Shown: in pieces, positions 51,353 through 57,660 of the stretch
How positions within the stretch are numbered: the stretch's first letter is position 1
How the letters are laid out: each line of letters opens with the position of its first letter
NCBI GenBank assembly: GCA_934654475.1
Contig: CAKUFZ010000011.1
Span: forward strand, 1 to 57,660
DNA from: an uncultured Coriobacteriales bacterium
Lineage (GTDB): Bacteria > Actinomycetota > Coriobacteriia > Coriobacteriales > UMGS124
Reading direction: 5' to 3'
Length of the DNA stretch: 57,660 nucleotides
Notes under the pieces: generated by a model
What the model saw: only the letters and a program-made list of their open reading frames with translations
What the model was told of the DNA's origin: nothing
Database searches by the model: none
Made by a program: the position numbers and the translations under genes

Positions 51353-52875
51353 TGCCGCACGTGGTGAGCGTCAAGACGGCGATGCTCTGGGGCGTCGAGG
51401 CGCGTCTTGTGCAGATGGAGGTCTCGGTGAGCTCCGGTCTGCCCGGTGTGGCCGTGGTGGGCCGGGCCGACCTTGCGGTGGGGGAGGGGCGCACGCGTGT
51501 GCGGTGCGCCCTTCCAGCCTCGGGTTTCGGGGCGCTTCGCAAATCTGTCACTGTGAGCTTGTCGCCGGCCGACATGAAGAAGACCGGCTCGTCGTTCGAC
51601 TTGCCCATGGCCGTGGGGATCCTTGTGGCGACCGAGCAGATGGAGCCGGAGGGTCTCGACAAGTGCCTCATAGTGGGGGAGCTCTCGCTTGAAGGCGAGG
51701 TCCTTCCCATTCGGGGGCTTGTCGCCTATGTCGAGCTTGCCCAGCGTGAGGGCTTGCGCCTCATTTGTCCGCAAGGCGATGCGTTCGGCCTGGTGGGGCA
51801 GGCCGATGTGCGCTATGTCACCAGCCTGGCGGAGTTTCACGAACCCCTTGGCCAAGTGGGCTATCCTGCGAGCTCGGCGTGCTCGGAAGTTGCGCCGGTT
51901 AGCGGGGAAGCGGATTTTGCAGACGTTGCCGGGCAGGAGCTTGCCAAGCGCGCTCTTTGCATTGCCGCAGCCGGTGGCCTGGGCATCATCATGGTGGGTC
52001 CGCCTGGTGTGGGCAAGACGATGCTGGCCCGTTGCCTTCCTTCCATCTTGCCCGAGCTCGACGATCGAGAGTACTTTCAGACGGCGCTCATCTACTCGGT
52101 GTGCGGCGCGGAGGGGGAATGCGTTGCGGGCAGGCGCAGACCGTTTCGTACCCCGCATCATTCGACGTCGGTCGCAGGCCTTCTCGGTGGGGGCGGACCC
52201 GTTATGCCTGGAGAGGTCTCGCTTGCCCATAACGGAGTCCTGTTCTTGGATGAGCTGGCGGAGTTCAACCGCCTGACATTGCAAGCGTTGCGCCAGCCGC
52301 TTGAAGAGGGCGTGGTGCGTGTCACGCGTGTGGAAGGCACGTATGCCTTTCCGGCCCGCTTCCAGCTTGTCGCTGCGAGCAACCCGTGTCCGTGCGGCCA
52401 CTTTGGAGACCCTGCGGCGACGTGCACGTGCTCCGAGACTGCCATCCGGTCTTATCAGGCAAAGCTGGCAGGGCCCTTGATCGACAGGATAGACATGTCG
52501 GTGACTCTCGAGCGCCCGAGCGCCGACGAGCTCCTTGGCAGAGGCACCTGCACGTCTTCGAGTCAGCTCCGCTCCGTCGTGGAAGAGACCAGGGAGTTTG
52601 CGGCATGGAGGGCCGCCCGGTTTGAAGAGGCTGCCCCTGGGTTTGAGGGTGTGCACGGCAAACTCGCGCAGTCCCTTGTGAGGGCGGGGGTCGACGACGA
52701 GGCGGCCAGGCTTGTGGAGCACATGAGCGAGCGAAGGGGCGTCTCGGTCCGCGGTTTGAGCTCGCTTGTCAAAGTCGCGCGCGTCATTGCCGACATGGAC
52801 GGCAGCGAGCGCCTTGGCGCTGCGCACCTGTTGGAGGCTTTTGGATTTAGATATGGGGCAGGGGAGGTCATATGA
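51352..52875 (+). CDS. comM: ComM/YifB-family Mg-chelatase-like AAA+ helicase
   Basis: ComM is a hexameric helicase that promotes branch migration during natural transformation. An N-terminal Lon-protease-like S5 domain (about 1-170) precedes the AAA+ core. Walker A is in VGPPGVGKTMLARCL and Walker B in GVLFLDELAEF. RTPHHSTSVAGLLGGG and NPCPCGHFGDP with TCTCSE are YifB signatures. A C-terminal Mg_chelatase_C domain ends the protein. It has 507 residues. It overlaps both yraN (one base) and dprA (four bases). Confidence 0.95.
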   Translation: MPHVVSVKTAMLWGVEARLVQMEVSVSSGLPGVAVVGRADLAVGEGRTRVRCALPASGFGALRKSVTVSLSPADMKKTGSSFDLPMAVGILVATEQMEPEGLDKCLIVGELSLEGEVLPIRGLVAYVELAQREGLRLICPQGDAFGLVGQADVRYVTSLAEFHEPLGQVGYPASSACSEVAPVSGEADFADVAGQELAKRALCIAAAGGLGIIMVGPPGVGKTMLARCLPSILPELDDREYFQTALIYSVCGAEGECVAGRRRPFRTPHHSTSVAGLLGGGGPVMPGEVSLAHNGVLFLDELAEFNRLTLQALRQPLEEGVVRVTRVEGTYAFPARFQLVAASNPCPCGHFGDPAATCTCSETAIRSYQAKLAGPLIDRIDMSVTLERPSADELLGRGTCTSSSQLRSVVEETREFAAWRAARFEEAAPGFEGVHGKLAQSLVRAGVDDEAARLVEHMSERRGVSVRGLSSLVKVARVIADMDGSERLGAAHLLEAFGFRYGAGEVI

Positions 52876-53813
52876 GCACGAGCATGCTTCTTGCCGGTCC
52901 GCGCCACGAGCTTCATCCCGGCGACGACCTGTACCCCGAGTTGCTGCTTGAGGTGCCTGACAGGCCTGAGACGCTCTATGTCGTGGGCGACCCCGAGGCA
53001 TTGGGTCGCGAGAGCGTTTCAATCATCGGTGCGCGCAAGGCCACCTCATATGGTGTGGCATGCGCCCAGCTTGCTGCTGACGCCGCTGGCGAGATGGGCC
53101 TGCAGGTGGTGTCGGGCGCGGCGATCGGGTGCGATCAGGCAGCCCAGCGACGCGCCATTCAGAAACAGGCGCCGACGCTGGCGGTCTTGGGGTCGGGGGC
53201 CGACGTCGTCTACCCAAGCGGCGCACGCGATATGCTCGACACCATCGTGGCTTGCCGGGGTGCCGTTGTCTCCATCCATCCTTGGGGGACCCCGCCGGCC
53301 CGTTGGACGTTCCCCAAGAGAAACGCGGTCATAGCCGCTTTGTCGCGCTGCCTGGTCATCTGTGAGGCGGGTATGCCCTCGGGCACGTTTTCCACGGCGC
53401 GATATGCCGAGGACTACGGCCGGGAGCTCCTGGTGTTTCCCGGCAGCGTCTTTTCGCCCAATTCGGTTGGCTCCAACTACATTATCGCGAGCCAGCCGGG
53501 GGCGCTTCCGGTGTGGGACAGGGAGTGTCTCGAGATCGCATATTCGCGCATATACGGCGTGCTGCGCCACGAGGGTCCGGCCGCGCCCTCACGCCCTAAG
53601 GGTCTGGGCGTGCTCGAAGAGAGGATTCTCGGGTCGCTGCAGGCAAGCCCCTGTCCCGCCGGCGAGCTTGCGGCCGCGTTTGGCGCGCCGGTTGCCAGCG
53701 TGACGCGCACATTGTCGATGCTCGAGCTTGACGGAAGGGTGGTGAGGTTGCGAGACGGGCGATATAGCCTTTCAGAACGGGAGTTCTTGTCGCACAATAG
53801 CTACCGGACATAA
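52872..53813 (+). CDS. dprA: DNA processing protein DprA/Smf
   Basis: DprA loads RecA onto incoming single-stranded DNA in transformation. The Rossmann-like core holds IIGARKATSYG, VVSGAAIGCD, FPKRNAVIAALS and an EAGMPSGTFSTARYAEDYGR segment, all DprA signatures. A C-terminal winged-helix domain (about 245-300) is present. The SAM-like N-terminal domain is reduced. It has 313 residues. The ATG overlaps the comM stop (ATGA). The next gene starts 32 bases later. In many Gram-positives topA lies between dprA and trmFO; it is missing here. Confidence 0.95.
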   Translation: MSTSMLLAGPRHELHPGDDLYPELLLEVPDRPETLYVVGDPEALGRESVSIIGARKATSYGVACAQLAADAAGEMGLQVVSGAAIGCDQAAQRRAIQKQAPTLAVLGSGADVVYPSGARDMLDTIVACRGAVVSIHPWGTPPARWTFPKRNAVIAALSRCLVICEAGMPSGTFSTARYAEDYGRELLVFPGSVFSPNSVGSNYIIASQPGALPVWDRECLEIAYSRIYGVLRHEGPAAPSRPKGLGVLEERILGSLQASPCPAGELAAAFGAPVASVTRTLSMLELDGRVVRLRDGRYSLSEREFLSHNSYRT

Positions 53814-53845
53814 ACGGTACAAAGCCGCGACAGGAAGCGAGACAC

Positions 53846-55231
53846 ATGGACACGGTTACAGACGGCGTCGTCGTTATCGGTGCAGGCCTGGCAGGATGCG
53901 AATGCGCCTTGGCGCTTGCAAAGCGGGGCGTCCCCGTGAAGCTCTACGAGATGCGCCCCCAGGCAACTTCGGCCGCGCATAAGACCGACCACTTGGCTGA
54001 GCTCGTGTGCTCGAACTCGCTCAAGGCCTTGCGCGCCGATTCAGCCGCCGGCTTGCTGAAGGCTGAGCTCGCGCGCCTGGGGTCGACCCTTATCGGGCTT
54101 GCCAAGCAGGCTGCGGTGCCGGCGGGAGGGGCCCTTGCGGTCGACAGGGACGTCTTCTCCTCCCTCGTCGAGCAGGCCGTGGCCGCCGAGCCTCTCATCG
54201 AACTCATCCGAGAGGAAGTGGTCGAGCTTCCCCAGGGCTGTCCTGTCGTCGTGGCGGCGGGACCTCTGTGCTCGGGTGCCCTTGCCCAGACGGTCGAGGG
54301 CCTTGTGGGAGGCAAGAAGCTGTCGTTCTTCGATGCCGCCGCGCCCATCGTCGATGCCTCCACGCTTGACCGCGAGAAGGTCTTCGCCATGTCCCGTTAT
54401 GACAAGGGGGATGGCGACGACTATCTCAACTGTCCCATGGACAAAGAGGAATACGACCGCTTCGTCGACGAGCTTGTGGGCGCCGAGAGGGCCATCTTGC
54501 GTGATTTCGAGCGTCGCGAGCTTTTCCAGGCCTGTCAGCCGGCTGAGGAGGTTGCGCGCACCGGCCACGACGCCCTTCGTTTCGGTGCCCTCAAGCCTGT
54601 CGGCATCATCGACCCTCGCACGGGGCGCAGGCCTTGGGCGGTGGTGCAGCTGCGCGCTGAGAACAGGCAAGGCACGGCCTACAACCTTGTGGGCTTCCAG
54701 ACAAACCTCACCTGGCCTGAGCAGCGCCGTGTGTTCCGCATGATTCCGGGCCTTGAGGAGTGCGAGTTCTTCCGGTATGGCGTCATGCACCGCAACACCT
54801 TCATCGATGCACCTGCCTGCCTCGATGAGACCTTCGCGCTCAAGGGCGACCGACGCATCCGTTTTGCGGGTCAAATCACCGGCACCGAGGGGTATACCGA
54901 GGCGATTGCCACCGGCTTGCTTGCCGCATTCAACACCCTGGCCGACCTGCGCGGCCTTGCCCTTTCGCCGCTGCCGGTGACGGGAGCGCTCGGTTCCCTT
55001 ATGGCCTATGCCACTGACCCCGCGACAAAAGACTATCAGCCCATGCACGTCAACTTCGGCATCGTGCCTGCGCTCGAGCACAAGGGCAAGCTTTCCAAGC
55101 GCGACAAGTACAAGCTGTATGCCAAGCGCGCCGCGGCCGACCTTGACGCGTGGTGCGCGGCAAACGCCTCCGTCGTCGACATCGATCCTGAGACGCGCAC
55201 CGAGCTCGTCTGGGGTGACGATGGCCGATAG
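53846..55231 (+). CDS. trmFO: Methylenetetrahydrofolate-tRNA-(uracil-5-)-methyltransferase TrmFO
   Basis: TrmFO makes m5U54 in tRNA using methylenetetrahydrofolate and FAD. The N-terminal FAD motif VVIGAGLAGCECALALAKRG is followed by LYEMRPQATSAAHKTDHLAE, both typical. The C-terminal part contains AGQITGTEGYTEAIATGLLA and the NFGIVPAL segment. At 461 residues it is slightly longer than average. The ATG has AGGAAGCGAG upstream. Its end overlaps xerC by 11 bases. Confidence 0.95.
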   Translation: MDTVTDGVVVIGAGLAGCECALALAKRGVPVKLYEMRPQATSAAHKTDHLAELVCSNSLKALRADSAAGLLKAELARLGSTLIGLAKQAAVPAGGALAVDRDVFSSLVEQAVAAEPLIELIREEVVELPQGCPVVVAAGPLCSGALAQTVEGLVGGKKLSFFDAAAPIVDASTLDREKVFAMSRYDKGDGDDYLNCPMDKEEYDRFVDELVGAERAILRDFERRELFQACQPAEEVARTGHDALRFGALKPVGIIDPRTGRRPWAVVQLRAENRQGTAYNLVGFQTNLTWPEQRRVFRMIPGLEECEFFRYGVMHRNTFIDAPACLDETFALKGDRRIRFAGQITGTEGYTEAIATGLLAAFNTLADLRGLALSPLPVTGALGSLMAYATDPATKDYQPMHVNFGIVPALEHKGKLSKRDKYKLYAKRAAADLDAWCAANASVVDIDPETRTELVWGDDGR

Positions 55232-56162
55232 CGCCTGCATTCGAGCTCGCGAGCTTGCAGACACCTTCCTGTCATACCTTGCGCGCGTCAGGAACTATTC
55301 GCCCAACACGGCGGCGGCCTATGCCCAGGACCTCGATTGCTTTTTGATTTGGGCGTCCAATTGCGGCATTGACGTGCTTCAGGCTACGCATAGGGACTTT
55401 CGTCGTTTCCTGTCGTCCCTTTCGGGGGCCGGGTATGCCAAGACGACGGTCAACAGGCGCTTGTCCGCCGTGAGGTCGTTCTATTCGTGGCTCGTGCGCG
55501 AAGGGGTCATCGAGTCGAACCCCGCTGCCGTGGTCTCGAGCCCCAAACTGCCCAAATCCCTGCCACATGTCTTGAGCCAGGAAGACGTCGAGAAGCTGCT
55601 CAAGTGCGCAGACGCCTCGACGCCGGCGGGCGCATTGGACGCGGCCTTGGTGGAGCTCCTGTATGCAAGCGGGGCGCGTATCGGCGAGGTTGCCTCCCTC
55701 GATGTCGACCGCATCGACTTTTCCGACAAGAGCGTGCGACTGTTTGGCAAGGGAAGCAAGGAACGGATAGTTCCGTTATATCCGGCTGCGCTTCATGCGC
55801 TCGATACCTACCTTGCCCACGCCAGACCCGTGCTGCTTGCAAATCACAAAGGTGGCCTGACGGCCGAGGAGGCCGCCGACGCGCAGCGGGCACTTTTCAT
55901 CAATGCACGCGGCGCACGCATGTCGGAGCGTTCGCTGCGAGCGCGCTTTGAGAAGCTGCTCGCTCAGGCTGGGCTTGCGGGAATGGCCACGCCGCATACC
56001 ATGCGCCACACGTTCGCCACCGAGGTGCTCGACGGCGGGGCGGACTTGCGAAGCGTTCAGGAAATGCTGGGCCATGCGAGTCTGTCGACCACACAGATTT
56101 ATACTCATCTGACGCCCGAGCGCCTTCGCGAGGTAAGCCTGCAGGCTCATCCCCGCGGATAG
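55221..56162 (+). CDS. xerC: Tyrosine recombinase XerC/XerD family
   Basis: This site-specific recombinase resolves chromosome dimers at dif. A SAM-like N-terminal domain (FLSYLARVRNYSPNTAAAYA) precedes the catalytic domain with Arg in GARIGEVASLD, Lys in FGKGSKERIVPL, HTMRHTFAT (His, Arg), His in LGHASLSTTQIYTH and the Tyr nucleophile in the same stretch. It has 313 residues. Position after trmFO is where xerC lies in many Gram-positives. XerC and XerD cannot be told apart by sequence alone. Confidence 0.9.
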   Translation: MADSACIRARELADTFLSYLARVRNYSPNTAAAYAQDLDCFLIWASNCGIDVLQATHRDFRRFLSSLSGAGYAKTTVNRRLSAVRSFYSWLVREGVIESNPAAVVSSPKLPKSLPHVLSQEDVEKLLKCADASTPAGALDAALVELLYASGARIGEVASLDVDRIDFSDKSVRLFGKGSKERIVPLYPAALHALDTYLAHARPVLLANHKGGLTAEEAADAQRALFINARGARMSERSLRARFEKLLAQAGLAGMATPHTMRHTFATEVLDGGADLRSVQEMLGHASLSTTQIYTHLTPERLREVSLQAHPRG

Positions 56163-56220
56163 GCGCGTTCGGGCGCTATTTCGTTTGTATTTGATTTTTG
56201 GCAGGTATTCAGGAGGCCAT

Positions 56221-56697
56221 ATGCACGTAACGCTCTATTCCGACGGTTCGTCGCGCGGAAATCCCGGGCCCGGCGGCTATGGGTCGGTGCTTCTCTACAC
56301 CGACCCGGCGGGCAAGCTCCATACGCTCGAGAAGTCCCAGGGATATCGACGCACCACGAACAACCGCATGGAGCTCATGGGGGTCATCATTGGCCTTGAG
56401 GCGCTCAAGCGCCCCTGCACGGTAGAAGTGCACACCGATTCGCAGTATGTCGTCAACGCGTTCAACAAGAACTGGGTCGACGGGTGGCTCAAAAGGGGAT
56501 GGAAGAACTCTCAGAAAGAGCCGGTGAAGAACATCGACCTATGGAAACGGCTCCTTGTCGCCAAGGAGCCGCATGAGGTGACGTTCCACTGGGTTCGCGG
56601 GCATGCGGGCCACGAGTACAACGAGCGGTGCGACACGCTTGCCACACAGGCTGCCGATTCGGGGGCTCTTATTGAGGACGAGGGCTTCGAGGGCTAG
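56221..56697 (+). CDS. rnhA: Ribonuclease HI
   Basis: RNase HI cleaves RNA in RNA/DNA hybrids. The four acidic residues appear in LYSDGSSRGNPGPGGYG, NRMELMG, VHTDSQYV and NERCDTLA, and HWVRGHAGHEYN supplies the catalytic His. It has 158 residues. AGGAGG lies five bases before ATG 56221. Its stop shares a CTAG with the engB stop on the other strand. Confidence 0.96.
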   Translation: MHVTLYSDGSSRGNPGPGGYGSVLLYTDPAGKLHTLEKSQGYRRTTNNRMELMGVIIGLEALKRPCTVEVHTDSQYVVNAFNKNWVDGWLKRGWKNSQKEPVKNIDLWKRLLVAKEPHEVTFHWVRGHAGHEYNERCDTLATQAADSGALIEDEGFEG

Positions 56698-57290
56698 CAG
56701 GCTTCGTCGCACGCCGCGCAGATGATGGCCTGCAGCTCCTCGATGCCCTTGCCCGTCTGGCTCGAGGTGAGGGCGCAAGGCGTGTCCTGGGGTGCTCCAA
56801 GCTGCTTGAGCAGAAGGTTCTTCTGCTGGACGGCCTTGCTGTTGGACAGCTTGTCGGCCTTGGTGAAGACGATGGCATAGGGAAGCTCCATATGCTGCAG
56901 GAAGCGCACCATGCTGATGTCAAGGTTGCTTGCGTCGTGACGGATGTCGACGAGGCAGCATACAAGGGCAAAACGCCTGTCCTGGTTGAAATACTCGTCG
57001 ATAAGGCGGGCCCAACGGGTCTTTTCGCTCTTGGAGACCTGGGCGTAACCGTAGCCGGGGAGGTCGACGAAGTTGACCATTCCGGAGACGAAGAAGTTGA
57101 TGGTCGCCGTCTTGCCGGGGGTAGAGGAGACCATGGCGAGCTTCTTGCGCCCGAAAAGCTTGTTGATGAGCGAGGACTTGCCCACGTTGGAGCGCCCGGC
57201 GAAAGAGACTTCGGGCAGGGTGCTCTCGGGCAGCTGGGCGGCGGTGCCAAACGCCTTGTCAAAACGAACGTCGCAGTAGTTGATCTTCAT
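56694..57290 (-). CDS. engB: Ribosome biogenesis GTPase EngB (YsxC/YihA)
   Basis: EngB is a GTPase needed for 50S assembly. FAGRSNVGKSSLINKLFGRK is the P-loop, TPGKT the G2 region, FVDLPGYGYAQVS the G3 motif and FTKADK the G4. It has 198 residues from ATG 57290, which has AAGGATGG upstream. It converges on rnhA with a shared stop tetranucleotide and no intervening terminator. Confidence 0.96.
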   Translation of the reverse strand: MKINYCDVRFDKAFGTAAQLPESTLPEVSFAGRSNVGKSSLINKLFGRKKLAMVSSTPGKTATINFFVSGMVNFVDLPGYGYAQVSKSEKTRWARLIDEYFNQDRRFALVCCLVDIRHDASNLDISMVRFLQHMELPYAIVFTKADKLSNSKAVQQKNLLLKQLGAPQDTPCALTSSQTGKGIEELQAIICAACDEAC

Positions 57291-57423
57291 GTTCCATCCT
57301 TGGGTCGTGGCCGGGCCGCAGGCCCTTTCGGTTGTTTGTAGTCTAACGGCAAGCCTTGAATACCGCGTGTACCGGGCTTTGCTCACAGTTCCTTCACAGA
57401 ATCAAAGTTTTCGAAAAAGGGTG

Positions 57424-57452
57424 TTGACAGGAGCTCTCACAGTCCGTAGTAT
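57424..57452 (+). promoter_or_regulatory. Promoter for the tRNA-Gln/tRNA-Glu operon
   Basis: TTGACA (57424-57429) and TAGTAT (57447-57452) are 17 bases apart, a near-consensus promoter. A TATAAC box at 57450-57455 overlaps but would need a 20-base spacer. The predicted start is about 45 bases before the tRNA-Gln. Confidence 0.8.
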
Positions 57453-57505
57453 AACTCCTCGCAAACACGCACTGAATCACTTCAGAGCGCCGAGCAAATT
57501 GCCTT

Positions 57506-57579
57506 TGGGATATCGTCTAATGGCAGGACAGCGGATTCTGGTTCCGTCAATGGGGGTTCGACTCCCTCTATCCCAGCCA
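57506..57579 (+). tRNA. tRNA-Gln (CTG)
   Basis: Acceptor arms TGGGATA (57506-57512) and TATCCCA (57569-57575) pair, and GCCA follows with the encoded CCA end. The anticodon stem 57531-57535/57543-57547 encloses a loop with CTG at 57538-57540, reading glutamine CAG codons. The T-loop is the standard GGTTCGACTCC. Confidence 0.97.
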
Positions 57580-57583
57580 CTTT

Positions 57584-57660
57584 GGCCCGTTCGTCTAGCG
57601 GTTTAGGACATCGCCCTCTCAAGGCGGAGATCACCAGTTCGAATCTGGTACGGGCTACCA
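57584..57660 (+). tRNA. tRNA-Glu (CTC)
   Basis: Acceptor arms GGCCCGT (57584-57590) and ACGGGCT (57650-57656) pair with one G.U. CCA is encoded at 57658-57660, the last bases of the window. The anticodon loop CTCTCAA has CTC at 57618-57620, reading glutamate GAG codons. It follows tRNA-Gln by four bases, so the two are co-transcribed. Confidence 0.96.

Overview
The window is 57.7 kb of GC-rich chromosomal DNA made almost entirely of vertically inherited housekeeping genes. Gene content and order suggest a low-branching actinobacterium of the class Coriobacteriia (an Olsenella/Collinsella/Atopobium-like relative). The reasons are high GC with strong Shine-Dalgarno sites, a Firmicutes-like obgE-proB-proA-nadD-yqeK-rsfS string, folate-dependent TrmFO, PPDK with its regulator, two-subunit GlyRS, and a radical SAM/DUF2344 pair upstream of rplU-rpmA. 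The taxonomic call is inference. I see no mobile element, prophage, CRISPR array or rRNA gene.

Layout, 5' to 3'. A tRNA-Val with its terminator opens the window, followed by RNase D and exonuclease VII (xseA-xseB). Acetate kinase (+) and phosphotransacetylase (-) are convergent. An isolated UDP-galactopyranose mutase/glycosyltransferase pair follows. A minus-strand polyphosphate operon runs ppx-ppk-rlmD-maf. An envelope block (13.9-28.5 kb) starts with a Tat-type lipoprotein amidase, two single-pass proteins of unknown function (zinc-ribbon and TPR) and ndk. It continues into a long, tightly overlapping run: mreB-mreC-mreD-mrdA-rodA, a DUF697-like protein, a radical SAM protein, a DUF2344 protein and a shortened RNase E/G homologue. 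Next come rplU-rpmA, obgE, proBA, nadD, yqeK, rsfS, a minus-strand two-component system, rpsP-khpA-rimM-trmD, lepB, glyQS, the PPDK regulator, ppdK and a dNTPase. A minus-strand rplS-rnhB unit is followed by a competence/recombination block on the plus strand (yraN-comM-dprA-trmFO-xerC-rnhA). Then engB (-) and tRNA-Gln/tRNA-Glu close the window.

How the genes work together. The elongasome block builds the rod-shaped wall and is flanked by an amidase that cuts it. PPDK and its bifunctional regulator form a pyruvate/PEP switch, and Pta-AckA gives substrate-level ATP. PPK and PPX make and degrade polyphosphate from one transcript. Ribosome biogenesis is heavily represented: RlmD, ObgE, RsfS, RimM, TrmD, KhpA, EngB and four ribosomal proteins.

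The most unusual items are the RNase E/G homologue whose catalytic metal ligands appear replaced, the YraN protein with a ~280-residue acidic extension carrying a 12-residue tandem repeat, and a helically phased TGTGAC repeat array upstream of yraN-comM-dprA. Also notable are the zinc-ribbon/TPR envelope pair, the DUF697-like degenerate P-loop protein in the elongasome run, and several leaders in which a promoter-like element precedes a terminator-like hairpin. Many genes start with TTG or GTG behind strong Shine-Dalgarno sites.
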